A DNA stretch of 64,000 nucleotides from Datura wrightii (lineage: Eukaryota; Streptophyta; Magnoliopsida; Solanales; Solanaceae). The stretch lies in NCBI GenBank assembly GCA_035772735.1, contig JASDFA010000002.1, positions 41,808,501 through 41,872,500 on the forward strand, written 5' to 3'. The position numbers and the translations under genes were made by a program. Shown piece after piece: positions 10,611 to 22,269 of the stretch. Positions within the stretch are counted from its first letter, which is position 1; every line of letters begins with the position of its first letter. The notes beneath the pieces are model-generated. The model saw nothing but the letters and a program-made list of their open reading frames with translations. It was not told where the DNA came from and did not search any database.

Positions 10611-12150
10611 CTAGGCCGGTAGGGAACAAATGGGGTATTTATCCATCATATCTGCTTCAACTTCCCATGTAGCTCCCTCAACATGTTGATTTCGCAATAA
10701 CACCTTTACTGAAGCTAATTCCTTGTTCCTCAGCCTTCGAACCTGACGATCCAAGATTGCAACAGAAATTTCTTCATAATTGAGGCTATCCTTCACGCCA
10801 ACACTTTCCACCAGAACCACAAAGGCTGGATCTCCCATGCACTTTTTCAAGAGCGATACATGAAATACGGGATGAACTGAAGCCAACTCTGAAGGTAACT
10901 CTAACTCATAAGCTACCCTACCCACTCGTCTCACAATCCGGTATGGGCCAATATAACATGGGATGAGTTTCCATTTCTTTCCAAATCTCATTACTCCCTT
11001 CATGGGAGATACCTTTAGAAACACCCAATCATCGACCTCTAACTCAAGCTCCCTTCTTCTCACATCCCTATAAGACTTTTGGTAGCTTTGAGCCATTTTC
11101 AGCCTTTGTCTTATTAACTGAACTTTCTCCATAGCCTCATGGACTAAATCTGGATTCATTAATGAAGCCTCACCGACTTCAAACCACCCAATAGGCGATC
11201 TACACCTTCGCCCATAAAGAGCCTCGAATGATGCCATCTTAATACTGTAGTGATAGCTGTTGTTGTAGGAAAACTAAATAAGAGGCAAATGCTCGTCCCA
11301 ACTACCCTTGAAGTCAATAACACAACCTTTCAACATGTCCTCAAGAGTGTAGGTGGTCCGCTCCGCCTGACCATCTGTTTGCGGATGAAATGTCGTGCTA
11401 AGCTTGACCTGGGCGCCAAGTCCCTTTTGAAAAGATCTCCAGAACTAAGAGGTGAACTGAGTACCTCTATCCGATATAATGGACAAGGGCACTCCATGCA
11501 ATCTGACCAACTCTCGGATGTATAACTTAGCATAATATTCTGCTGAATCAGCAGTTTTGACCGATAGGAAATTAGCAGCCTTGGTCAATCTGTAGACCAC
11601 AATCCAAGTGGAGTCATACTCTCTACGAGTGAGGGGTAAACCTGTTACAAAGTCCATATTGATTTCTTCCAATTTCCAAGTAGGAATGCTGATATCTTGG
11701 AGTACACCCCCGGTCTCTGATGCTCAACTTTCACTTTTTGGCAATTCGAGCACTTGCCTACGAATTCCGCAATATCCCTCTTCATGCCATTCCACTAGTA
11801 GATTTCCCGCAAGGCATGATACATTTTGATGGCACCTGGATGGATAGAATATCTGGATCCATGAGCCTCATGCAACATCCGACTCCTCAGATCCCCCATG
11901 TTCGGAACACATAAGCGACCCTGATACCGAAGGACACCCTCTCCCCCTTTGGAGAAGACTTCTACCTTTTGATTTTGGACAACTTATTTCAACTTTACCA
12001 ATATTGGATCTTCATCTTGTTTGGCCTTCACCTCCGTTACCAAGGACGACTCTGACTCATCCTGAACTACTACCCCACCATCGATCGAACCAACTAATCT
12101 AACTCCCAACCATGAAAGTCGATGTACCTCCTTTACCAGCCCCTTCTTGT
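10611..12150 (-). pseudogene. integrase with chromodomain (element A), broken
   Basis: Minus-strand order is as follows. A zinc-binding region has HEAHGSRYSIHPG near 11890 and KCSNCQ near 11745. The core has NMDFVTGLP (first Asp, near 11660) and SDRGTQF (second Asp, near 11455), followed by YGRRCRSP. A GPY-type block (YIGPYRIVRR near 10950) comes next, then HPVFHVSLLKK. The chromodomain-like end is ILDRQVRRL to GATWEVEADMMDKYP. The stretch 11237-10611 is open for 208 codons. Upstream pieces are broken by stops near 11673-11800 and by frame changes near 11330-11530. This tail type is typical of Tekay/Del chromoviruses. Confidence 0.85.
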
Positions 12151-12665
12151 CTTCACTCACATGTGATACACTTTCCATAGAAAGTCTACTAAGGGCATCT
12201 GCTACCATGTTGGTCGTACCCGTGTGGTAAATGACACTTATGTCATAGTCCTTAAGTAGCTAGATTTAGTTCCTTCTGTGTGAACACATATTGTAAGCTC
12301 TTGTGGTCCGTGAATACATCTATATGAACCCCATACAAGTTGTGTCGCCATATCTTTAAATAAAATGCCACTGCGGCCAACTCAAGATCAGGGGTTGGGT
12401 AATTTTTCTCGTGAATTTTTAGCTGTCTAGAAGAATATTCTATGACTTTCCCATGCTGCATCAATACACATCCCAGTCCAATTCTCGAAGCATAACAATA
12501 TACCATGAAGCCATTGGTACCCTCCAGTAAAGTTAACATCAGTGCTGAAGTGATTTTGGCCTTCAACTCCTGGAAGCTCTTCTCACAAGCCTCCGGCCAT
12601 TGAAACTTCACCTCTTTCTGAGTCAATCTAGTCAGTGGGGATGAAACGAATGAGAAATATTCCAT
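12151..12665 (-). pseudogene. RNase H (element A), broken
   Basis: The minus strand encodes the RT-RH connection (FQWPEACEKSFQELKAKIT) and an RNase H body with QHGKVIEYSSRQLK, NYPTPDLELAAVAF and IDVFTDHKSLQYVF. The exit motif VADALSRLS lies near 12190. The main open stretch is 12665-12252. A frame change near 12250 separates it from the exit motif. The Asp and Glu in the visible blocks are retained. Confidence 0.85.
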
Positions 12666-13574
12666 GAAACTCCAATAGTAACCTACTAAGCCCTAAAAGC
12701 TCCTTATCTCCGAAGGGTTTACCAGTTTGGGCCAGTTCTTTACTGCCTCTATTTTCTGGGTGTCTACCCTTATACCTTCGCTTGACACTACATATCCCAA
12801 GAATGCAACTGATTTCAGCCACAAACTCACATTTGCTTAACTTGGCATATAGCTGGTTATGCTTGAGGGTTTGAAGTGCTACCCTCAGATGTGCAGCATG
12901 CTCCTCCTCACTCCTGGAGTATATTAATATGTCATCAATGAACACGATCACAAACATGTCCAGATATGCCTCAAATACCTTGTTCATTAGATACATAAAA
13001 GTTGCAGAGGTATTGGTTAGTCCAAAAAATATAAAAATGAATTCATAATGGCCATACCGAATTCTGAAAGCTATCTTTGGGATGTCGTTCTATCAAACCC
13101 TGAGCTGGTGATACTCGGACCTAAGATCTATCTTGGAGAAATATTTAGCACCCTGAAGCTAATCAAATAGATCATCAATCTTGGGTAAAGGGTATCTATT
13201 CTTGATGGTGACCTTTTTTAACTGCCTATAGTCAATACACATCCAAAGAGAACCACCTTTCTTCCAGATGAACAACACTGGGGCACCCCATGGGGACTTA
13301 CTCAGTCTAATGAAACCCTTAACCAGCAAATCCTTCAACTACTCCTTTTACTCTTTTAGCTCGGCTGAGGCCATTTGGTAGGGAGGAATTGATATGGACT
13401 GCATGTCGGGAAAAAGATTAATCTCAAAATCAATCTCCCTATCTGGAGGAACACCTGGTAGGTTATCTGGAAATACCTCGAGATATTCACATACCACAGG
13501 GACTGACTGAATGGTCGGGTTCTTGGACGTGACATACTTAACCCTAACCAAATGGTAAATAAAACCCTTAGCAA
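12666..13574 (-). pseudogene. reverse transcriptase (element A), broken
   Basis: RT starts with VFPDNLPGVPP and SISIPPYQM near 13480-13370. The catalytic block FVIVFIDDILIYS, with both aspartates, lies near 12950, followed by YAKLSKCEF. The fingers region (13340-13000) has stops and frame changes, and the thumb around 12780-12670 is frame-shifted. It sits between protease and RNase H as expected for Ty3/gypsy. Confidence 0.85.
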
Positions 13575-13994
13575 TCATTTCAGGGCCTTGAGATAGGAGA
13601 TAAAGCGGCCTAAAGGTACCGCCACACTACTCCTCCATTCTAAAACTAGTTCACCTGGAAACCGAAACTCCACCGCTCGGGTTCTACTGTTAACAGAAGC
13701 ATAACATGAAAACAACCAATCCATGCCCAAAATAATGTTAAAATCAGTCATGGCCAATTCTACTAAGTCTGTGAAGGTAACCTTATGCAATACTGTAATG
13801 GGGCAACCTCTATATACCCACCTCGCTATGACCGAATCCCCAACCGGAGTAGATACAAAAAAGGGTTCTGACAAGATTTCAGGACTCACTCCAAAGTAAC
13901 TAGCAATGTAAGGTGAAACAAAAGAAAGTGTGGCTTCTGGATCTAATAAAGCATAAGCATCAATATGAAAGACTCGCAACATACCCGTAACCAC
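13575..13994 (-). pseudogene. aspartic protease (element A), active-site change
   Basis: An open stretch of about 139 codons encodes the protease that would cleave the Gag-Pol polyprotein. The flap and core blocks are present (STPVGDSVIARWVYRGC, then DFNIILGMDWL). The active-site loop reads LLDPEATLSFVS, with Glu where the homologous loop of element C has Gly (IDPGSTLSYV, near 61070). That change would be expected to damage catalysis. The frame overlaps the end of gag. Confidence 0.8.
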
Positions 13995-15225
13995 AAGGGG
14001 AGAAGTCTCCTGCTCCTGTCGAGAGCCAAATGCATAAAACCGGTTCTAACGCTGACCACCAGCTGGAGCAGTTGAAGTACCCTCTGGGTAGGACGTGCCA
14101 CTGGAACTACTAAACTAGCTGCTGAAGTGCGGGCTCCACCACCCTCTGACCTAGCTGCGGGGCAATTCCTGAGTCTGTGTTCGCGTTTACCACACCTGAA
14201 ACAAGCATCTGAGCCCACCAAACATTTCCCTGGGTGATTCTGCCACAATTAGCACAAGATGGAAAAGTGTGCTCTGTGCGCATACTATTCTGACCCCTCG
14301 AACCTGAGGCCCTGCTCCTCTAATCATCTCGAGGCCTGGATAGGGTACTGGCTGAAGATGGTGCTAATCTAATGGACCTGTGTTGGGATTGCTGGTAAGG
14401 CCCACCCCCTGGCCTCCACTAGGAGAACCTTTTTCTATCAGTTCTGGCCCTCTTGGCCTCTATCTAGTTCATATGAGCTGCCTCGATCTACTAGGCATAG
14501 CGGATTATTTGTGGGTGGTCCATATCCTGATGAAGCATGGCTGTTCTACAGTCCTTGTCCAGATACTCGGCTACTTCCTGCACGAATCTGCTCACCCAAT
14601 CCCTTTGGTCCATCACTAACTCCGAGGCATACTTTGATAGGCGAGTGAACTCAAGTGACTACTCTAGCACTGTCATCTTTCCCTGTTTGAGGTTAACAAA
14701 CTCGGCTGCTTTTAATTCCCTCATCTCCCGAGGGAAGAACCTATCAAGAAAAGCCATGTGGAACTCATCCCAGCTAATAGGGCCTGCTCCTACTGCCCTG
14801 CTATCTCTCCATTGCTTGAACCAAATATAAGCGACCTCCTTCAGCTGATAAGAGGCCAGGTCAACACACTCCTCATTCGTCAGCCCCATCACCTGAGTGA
14901 CCTTTAAGATCCCTTGAATGAACTCGTGCGGATCCTCATCCACCTTTGCCCCTTTGAACTCGGGCGGGTTCATCAATAAAAAGTCCCTGATTCGGTCTGC
15001 CGCTGCATTGCCATTCTGTGGAATATGTGCAACAGCCTGCTGGTTGTCTTGAGCGGTCAAGGCCTGCTCCAACATTTGAATAGCCGCCCGAACTTTGGCG
15101 TGGGCAGTTAGCTCTGGCGCATGGGGATCCTGAATAGGTGGGGCTTTTTGACACCCATTATCATGGCCACCCTCCTGGCCTTCATCATTTATGTTCCTCC
15201 TTCCGTTTTTCCTTCTGCGAGCCAT
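13995..15225 (-). pseudogene. gag (element A), broken
   Basis: The likely start is ATG at 15225 (MARRRKNGRRN), which is basic as in many chromoviral Gags. The capsid domain includes DPHEFIQGILK, then YIWFKQWRDS and DRFFPREMRELKAAEFVNLKQG. A stop at 14659 interrupts the frame, and homology continues afterwards through a Q/S/R-rich linker with several stops. The nucleocapsid zinc knuckle CFRCGKREHRLRNC (C-x2-C-x4-H-x4-C) lies near 14190. Gag would form the particle in which reverse transcription occurs. Confidence 0.8.
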
Positions 15226-15422
15226 AATTTTCTGCAATCTCGAATAGCACGAATTAGAAGGATGGAGAGATTTTCATCACACAACATAGATCATGAAAGA
15301 AGGGTACATTTCCTAAAACGTTTAGTAGCCGCTTCATCATAAGTGTGGCGCGCTTCACACCCATGAAAAATACTCTACCTAAAGCATCTTTCAGACTCCC
15401 TAGGACACGTCTGAACCTATTG

Positions 15423-15434
15423 CTCTGATACCAA
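15423..15434 (-). promoter_or_regulatory. primer-binding site, initiator tRNA-Met type (element A)
   Basis: TGGTATCAGAGC on the minus strand, five bases from the LTR end, is the standard plant initiator-methionine tRNA primer site. Bases 15226-15422 between it and gag form the untranslated leader. Confidence 0.9.
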
Positions 15435-15438
15435 GTCT

Positions 15439-17616
15439 GTCACGACCCGAGAGTACACTCGGATCATCGACACGGGACAGGAGCCCCAAGAGACTCCAAG
15501 CAAACCCATGGCATGAGGTATATCTAATTAATATGCATAAGGTGGAAGACTTAACTTAAAAATCATGAACTAATTGAAAATTATAACATGAGATATGAGA
15601 AACAACATTACACGATCAAAACATAAAGGGATGAAGTACTACAAATAGGTCTGAAAGCCTCTAATCATAACAGATGAGTTGAAGGGACAAGGCCCCAACT
15701 AACCCCAATATTCTGAAAGAAAAGATAAAAAAGGTCCAAACATGAAGCCCTCAAATCATGAGGACCCACCACTAAAAGCTGAGAGAGGAACTGAGAGCAA
15801 GCTAGAAACGATGCTGAATCTACGAACCAGATCCTGCAAATATGTGGGTTTGTACTTAGAAGGTACTGAGTATGTAAGGTATGCAAAAGAAATTCTTAAA
15901 AACATAAAAGTTATAGGAGTAGGGATATCATGATCATAAAACTAAAATCTTAAATACATCGTAAGGTTCAAGATTTCAAAAATATTCTTAAACCTATCAT
16001 AGTTGTAACATGTGGGAAAACATTTCATAAAAAATAACTTGAGCCAAACGAACATAATCATACATGCATTAAAATCATGAGGAACAATGGGAGATTTCTA
16101 TAACCGACATAACCCATATGAGCACACATGGAGCCTGACCTGTGAACCTAGTTAGGAGATCGTCCATACCTTGCCAAGGGTATGAACTATGAAAGGTGTG
16201 ATATTACTATGAAGGCCCCGTAGGGCATAGGGGACAGTCAATCAGGAGGTCTCAAACATAACCTACGGTGGCATGTAGTTCTGAGATTCGGGGCGTAACC
16301 TAGGCCCCGAACCTACTCGGTGTTAAGTACTACTCCCAAAACATGAAATATGCTTATAAAACTTCATACATGACATGCATGGCTAGTTAAATCATGATAA
16401 TCATAACATGCTTGAGAATTGATAATACTAGCCATGGAATTTAGGCTCGTGAATAGGCCAAAATCATAGTTCCTAAATCATAAGTAACATGTGGGCATTG
16501 CCCATAGTTTCAATCATACATGTAATGCTTAAATTTATAGGAAACATGATCATAATAATATGAGAAGTTGAAGATTTGAAGACATGCTTAAAATTTAAGA
16601 AAAATTTGTACTAAGCTTGCGGAATCATCATGACCATGAACTTTACTATAAATTCCTCATAATTGGGAATCTATACTTTTACAGGTTAGATCATGAAATA
16701 ATGAATAAACAAGTGAAATTAGCCCAAATAATTCGAAATTCATAAGTTAGGCATACTACAACAAGATCATTTCAAATTTTAAGGAATCATGCAATTTGAT
16801 AGAGGCTCATAAAGTTTTGGTAACTTCAAACATAGAATTAGGGAGAAATTGGGCATGGTTAGGGACTAAACTACCCATTCCAGACCCCACATACTTGGAA
16901 TTACGTGATTCTTAACTCCCTTGAAGAACCCTAGGTGGAAACTTGAAGAATTGAAGAACCCTTGAATCTCCTCCTACTCCCTTCTCTAGTTTCTTGCAAA
17001 TGCCAAATGAGACTTAGCATGAGTTTTTTCTCCTTAAAAGACCCTGTCCCGACCTCAAAACGACGTGGTTTAGGGTTCAAAAGCATAGAAAAGTCGAATT
17101 TTCCCTTAATGAAATTTCCTTGAAAAACAAATCTGGCTCCAACCACTAATCGTACCACGAGTCGTACCACGAAGTCATGAATCGTGGCCACCTCACCATT
17201 TTTAATTTTCTAAATCTGGCCACGACTCGCATACCATGACTCATAGTACCATCCTACGGGTTGTACTATCAGTCATGGTACCATCCACCCGCACCAAACA
17301 CGACTTAATCATAACTCCTAATCAAGACTCGTTGCTAAATCCTACGAGTCGTACCATGACCCATGATGACTCACTCTGGTACAACTAAGAATTTCACCAT
17401 GGCTCCTAACCACGAGTCGTACCTATGCGTCACGATTCATAGGACCACCCATGATATGACTTCAGGCTCCCGAAATTCATCATATCTTGAGTCATGAGTC
17501 ATAGGTCCTCACCACAATTCGTACCTCAAGTTGTACTGGTGCAACAATCTAGGTTTTTCTATAGTTTCCAACTTCAAACTCCCAGGTCTATTCTTAGCCC
17601 TTTCCGAGGTGTTACA
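15439..17616 (-). repeat. 5' LTR of element A (2,178 bp)
   Basis: On the minus strand it starts TGTAACACCTCGG at 17616 and ends CTCGGGTCGTGACA at 15439. Its U3 (17140-17480) contains repeated acgagtcgtacc and accacgagtcgta words. Its middle (16100-16330) shows the conserved block around accgacataacc, also found in the B LTR at 22998 and the K LTR at 39430. No gene is seen; the minus-strand frame at 16931-17191 lies in U3 and has no recognisable domain. Confidence 0.88.
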
Positions 17617-18990
17617 CACACCTACACTCTCTACCAGAACAACTAGAGTTTGATCCCCCAAACACTCCTTTAAGAGCGATACATGAAAAACAGGATGAAC
17701 GGAAGTTAATTTTGAGGGCAACTCCAATTCATATGCCACCTTGCATCTCGCTTAACAATTCGGAACGGGCCAACATAACGGGGACTGAGTTTTCCTTTCT
17801 TTCCAAACCTCATCACTCCTTCCGTGGGAGACACCTTTAGAAACATCCAATCATCGACTTCGAACTCAAGTTCTCTCCTCCTCACGTCAGCATAGGACTT
17901 TTGGCGACTTTGAGTTATTTTCAACCTATCCCAATGAGCTAAACTTTCTCCATGACCTCATGGACTAAATCTGGACCTATCATTGCAGCTTCCCCGACTT
18001 CAAACCAACCAATAGGTGATCTATACCTCCACCTATATAGAGCCTCAAATGGATCCATCTGAATGCTGGAATGATTGTTGTTGTTGTATGCAAACTAAAT
18101 AAAAGGCAAATGATCATCCCAAATACCCTTGAAGTCAATCACACATGCTCTCAATATGTTCTCGAGAGTCTAGATTGTCTGCTTTGCTTGACCATCTGTT
18201 TGTGGATGAAATACGGCACTGAGCTTGACTTGAGTACCAAGTCCCTTTTAAGACGATCTCCAAAACTGAGAGGTAAGCTGAGTACCTCTTGTTTATATGA
18301 TGGACAAGGGCACTCCATGCAACCGAACTAGCTCTCGGATGTATAGTTTGGCATAATCCTCTGTAGAATCAGTGATTTTAACCAGTAGAAAATGAGCGGC
18401 TTTGGTCAACCTATCCACGACCACCCAAATAAAGTCATACTATCAACGGGTGTGAGGAAACCCTATGATGAAGTCCATATTAATCTCCTCCAACTTCCAT
18501 GTAGGCATACTGATGTCTTGAAGCACACCTCCCAGTCTTTGGTGCTCAACCTTCACTTGTTGACAATTTGAACACTTAGCTACAAATTCTTCGATGTCCT
18601 TCTTCATGTCATTCCACCAATAGACTTCCCGTAGGTCACAATACATCTTGGTGGCACCAGGGTGTATGGAGTATCTGGAATCGTCAGCCTCATGCAACAT
18701 CTGACTTCTCAAATCATCAACGTCTGGGACACACAAATAACCATTATATCACCATCTCCCCCTTTGGAGAAGACCTCTACCTTTTGATTCTGAACAGCTT
18801 CCTTTAAATTTACCAAAATAAGGTCCTTGTCTTGTCTAGCTTTTACATTAGTCACCAAGGATGATTCTGACCCATTCTGAACTATAACACCGCTATCAGT
18901 CGAGTCAACCAAACGAACTCCCAACCTTGCACGTTGATGCACATCCTTCACTAGCTCCTTCCTCCCCTCCTCTACATAGGACACACTCTC
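17617..18990 (-). pseudogene. integrase, upstream part (element B), broken and interrupted by A
   Basis: The zinc-binding region is clear at 18736-18560 (HEADDSRYSIHPG, then KCSNCQQVK). The core starts with NMDFIIGFPHTR near 18470, and YADVRRRELEFEVDDW and GPFRIVKR follow toward 17770. The frame reaches VHPVFHVSLLKE and VESVGV at 17617, where A begins; the rest is at 10005-10217. The frame is shifted near 17740 and 17920, and the core segment 18060-18440 is degraded. The bases 17617-17621 (cacac) are one half of A's target duplication. Confidence 0.83.
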
Positions 18991-19440
18991 CATAGAGAGT
19001 CTACTAAGTGTGTCCTCTACAACATTGGCCTTACCCGGATGGTAAAGGACACTCATGTCATAATCCTTGAGTAGCTCCAACCACCTCTTTTGGCATAAGT
19101 TTAGATTCTTCTGGGTAAACACATATTGTAGGCTCTTGTGGTCCATAAACACATCTACATGGACCCCATACAAATAGTGTCTCCAAATCTTTAATGCAAA
19201 TACCACCGCTGCCAATTCAAGATCATGGGTCGGGTCAATACAAATGCCAGCTGCCTAGAAGCATATGCTATGACCTTGCCATGTTGCATCAATACACAAC
19301 CAAGACCGATCCTGGAAGCATCATAATATACCACAAACCCATCAATATCCTTGGGTAGGGTTAACACCGGTGCTGAGGTGAGTCGAGTCTTCAACTCCTA
19401 GAAGCTCCTCTCACAAGCATCCGACCATTTGAATTTCACT
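18991..19440 (-). pseudogene. RNase H (element B), broken
   Basis: Minus-strand pieces include MKTRLTSAPVLTLPKDIDGF, then QHGKVIAYASRQL, followed by a frame change. VDVFMDHKSLQYVF lies near 19150 and the exit block LSRLSMESV near 18995. The blocks are collinear with the RNase H of element A, which supports the same family. Confidence 0.8.
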
Positions 19441-20330
19441 TTCTTTTAGGTCAATTTGGTCAATGAAGCTGCAATAGATGAAAATCCCTCAACAAATCTC
19501 CAATAATAACTAACTAAGCCTAGAAAGCTCCTAACATCTGAAGGATTCATCGGCCTAGGTCAATTCTTTACCATTTTTATCTTCTGAGAGTCCACCTTTA
19601 TGCCCTCACTTGACACTACATGGCCCAAATATGCCCACTGAGTTCAACCAAAACTCACACTAGCTGAATTTAGCATATAATTGGCAATCCTTGAGAGTCT
19701 GTAGCACCACGCTCAGATGATCGTCATGATCCTCTTCACTCTGAGAGCATATCAGGATGTCATCGATAAACACGATGACGAACATATACAAGTATGGCTT
19801 GAACACCTTATTCATCAATTCCTTAAAAGCTTCAGGAGCATTTATTATTCTAAAAGACATAACTACAAACTCATAATGTCCATACCGAGTCTTGAAGGTT
19901 GTCTTTGGGGTGTCACACTCCTAAACCCTGAGCTGATGGTATTCGAATCTGAGATCTATCTTCAAAAAGCATTTAGCACCCTGAAGCTAGTCAAACAAAT
20001 CATCAATCTTGGGAAGAGGATACCTGTTCTTGATAGTGACCTTGTTCAATTGCCGATAATCAATACATATAGGAAGAGAACCATCCTTCTTTCAGATAAA
20101 GAGAACTAGTGCACCCCATGTGGATTTTGCTCAGTCTGATGAATCCCTTATCTAAAAGGTCTTTCAACTTCTCTTTCAGCTCTTTTAGCTCGGTTAGAGC
20201 CATTTTGTAACTAGGAATAGATATAGGTTGCGTATCGGGAAGAAGGTCAATACAAAAATCAATCTCCCGCTCGAGAGGGATTCCCTGTATATCATCTGGG
20301 AAGACTTCTAGATACTCACATACTACTAGG
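19441..20330 (-). pseudogene. reverse transcriptase (element B), broken
   Basis: The active-site block FVIVFIDDILICS lies near 19770, inside an open stretch at 19860-19660 that begins with FRIINAPEAFKELMNKVF. The RT entry block (PISIPSYKMALTELKELKEKL) lies near 20230-20165. Stops and shifts occur across 19870-20160 and in the thumb region 19440-19660. Both catalytic aspartates remain. Confidence 0.8.
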
Positions 20331-20870
20331 ATTGACTGGATAGTCGGGGTCTCAGACGTGGCATCCTTAACACTAACTAAATGGTACGCGCAACCCTTAG
20401 AAAGATTATCTTTCTGGCCTTAATATAGTAAATGAAACGAGCTACAAGCACAGTTGGACTACCTTTCCATTCTATGACTGGCTCACCCGGAAATCTGAAC
20501 TCTACTATCCAGGCTCTACAATTAACTGAGGCATAACATGCAAATAACCAATCCATGTCGAGGATAACACTAAAATTTGTGATGGCTAACTTTACTAAAT
20601 CTTCTGAGATGACTTTCTAAAGGATTGTGACTGGGAAACTTCTATACACCCATCTAGCTACAATTGAATCACCCACTAGAGTAGAGACTAAGAAGAATTC
20701 TAACAAGATTTCAGGATTGACTCCAAAACTACTAGCCATATAGGGCATCACAAAAGACAAGGAAGCCCTTGGATCTAACAAAGCATATACATCAAGGTGG
20801 AAAACTCATAATATACCAGTGACTACATACGGGGAGACCTCCTGCTCCTAGCGAGACGCTAAGGCATAGA
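20331..20870 (-). pseudogene. protease region (element B), degraded
   Basis: This corresponds in position and in patches of sequence to the protease of element A. The plus strand carries the complement of LLDPRAS-like and MDWLFACYAS-like blocks near 20770 and 20550. No long open frame is left. The call rests mainly on its place between the zinc knuckle and RT. Confidence 0.6.
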
Positions 20871-22059
20871 ATCTATTTTAGCGCTGACCACCACCTGTGC
20901 TAGTAAATGCCCCCTGCTGAACTGGGCATGTGAGTGGAGCTACTGAACTGGAAGCTGGGCCTCGGCCCCCATCATGGCCCTGTCTAGCTATTGGGCAATC
21001 TCTAAATGTATGTCCTGGCTTCGCGCACCCGAAGCAAGAACCTATGACCGCCAAACACTGACCCATGTGCCTCTGACTACACTTGTCACAAACTGGAATA
21101 CTGGAATCTGCAGGCCTAATGCTCTGACCCCCAGAGCCTGATGCTCATCTCCTCTGGTTGTGCCTAGGTCAGGATGGCACACTCAACGCTGAAGATACTA
21201 GGGCTGAAGATCTCTAGTGGGACTACTGTCGATGCCCACGACATAGTCTCGACTGAGAGAATCTATAATTATCTGTCCTGGCCCTCTTGGCCTCTCTCTC
21301 CCTCAGATGCACCGCCTCCATCTGCTGGGCATACAAGAATATCCATGGAAAATACATATCCTAATAGGGCATGGCGGTTCTGTAATCCTTGTCTAGATAG
21401 TCCACCACCCCATGAACAAACTTGCTCACTCAAGCCCTCTGATCAACCACCAAATCTTGGGCGTACTTTGATAGATGAGTGAATTCTAGGGAATATTCCT
21501 ACACTATCACCTTTCTCTATTTTAGATTCACGAACTCGGTCGCCTTCAACTCCCTCATCTTGCAAGGGAAGAACCGATCCAGAAAAGTGACAAGAAACTC
21601 ATCCCAACTAATAGGGCCTACTTTAACTGCCCCACTATCCTTCCACTGTTTAAACCAAATGTGTGTGACCCCTTTCAAATGATTTGAGGACAAATCGGCA
21701 CACTCCTCTCCAGTCACTCCCATGACCTGGGTGATCTTTAGAATCTCGTCAATAAACTCATGTGGATCCTCGTCCAACCTTTGACCCAAGAAACTCTGGT
21801 GAGTTCATCCTTAGGAAATATCTAATTCTTGTTGTTGCACATTCTCGTTCTGCTGAACATGCGTTACTACTTGCTGGTTGACCCGGACGATCAAGGCCTG
21901 TGCTAGCATCTGAATGGATGCCCTGAATTCAGCGTGGGCAATCGGCTCCGGTGCATGGTGCTCATGGGATAGTGGGGCTTGTTGATGCCCGTCTCTATTG
22001 CCATCCTCATGACCATTCCCATTCCCATTTCTTCAGCCATTAACTCTACGGGGAGGCAT
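20871..22059 (-). pseudogene. gag (element B), broken
   Basis: An ATG at 22059 opens MPPRRVNG and then a stop, in the position of the element A start. The capsid blocks lie in the open stretch 21789-21517 (DEDPHEFIDEILKITQVMG, then HIWFKQWKDSG and FFPCKMRELKATEFVNLK). The zinc knuckle CFGCAKPGHTFRDC lies near 21030. The segment between (21180-21480) carries many stops. Confidence 0.78.
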
Positions 22060-22253
22060 GATTCTGTAATCACGAATAGCATGAGTTAGAAGGATAGAAA
22101 GACATTTCACCGCACCACATAAATCAAGAAAGAAGGGAACATTTCCTAAATGTCTCATAGCCTCTTCGTCATAAGTCTGGTGCACTTCACAGCTATGAAA
22201 AAGACTCTTCTTAACACGGCTTTCAGACACCCTTGGACACTTTAAAATTGATT

Positions 22254-22265
22254 TCTCTAATACCA
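22254..22265 (-). promoter_or_regulatory. primer-binding site (element B), mutated
   Basis: The minus strand reads TGGTATTAGAGA, which differs from the tRNA-Met site of element A at two positions. It lies five bases from the LTR end. The leader to gag spans 22060-22253. Confidence 0.75.
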
Positions 22266-22269
22266 AGTT

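Larger units (their letters stand above)
10218..17616 (-). mobile_element. Tekay/Del-type Ty3/gypsy retrotransposon A, complete but decayed, nested in B
   Basis: A has a 2,178-bp 5' LTR (15439-17616), a tRNA-Met primer site, gag-PR-RT-RH-IN-chromodomain on the minus strand and a 3' LTR reduced to 137 bp (10218-10354). It is flanked by tacac (10213-10217) and cacac (17617-17621), a 4-of-5 target duplication. The flanks are two halves of B's integrase frame. Terminal bases have the TGT...ACA type, with one change at each end of the short LTR. Stops in gag, RT and IN make it non-autonomous today. Confidence 0.9.

Noticed and set aside
15423..15434. A tRNA gene at the tRNA-like sequences near LTRs
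   Set aside because: Only 12-18 bases complementary to tRNA 3' ends are present; they are primer-binding sites, without a cloverleaf.
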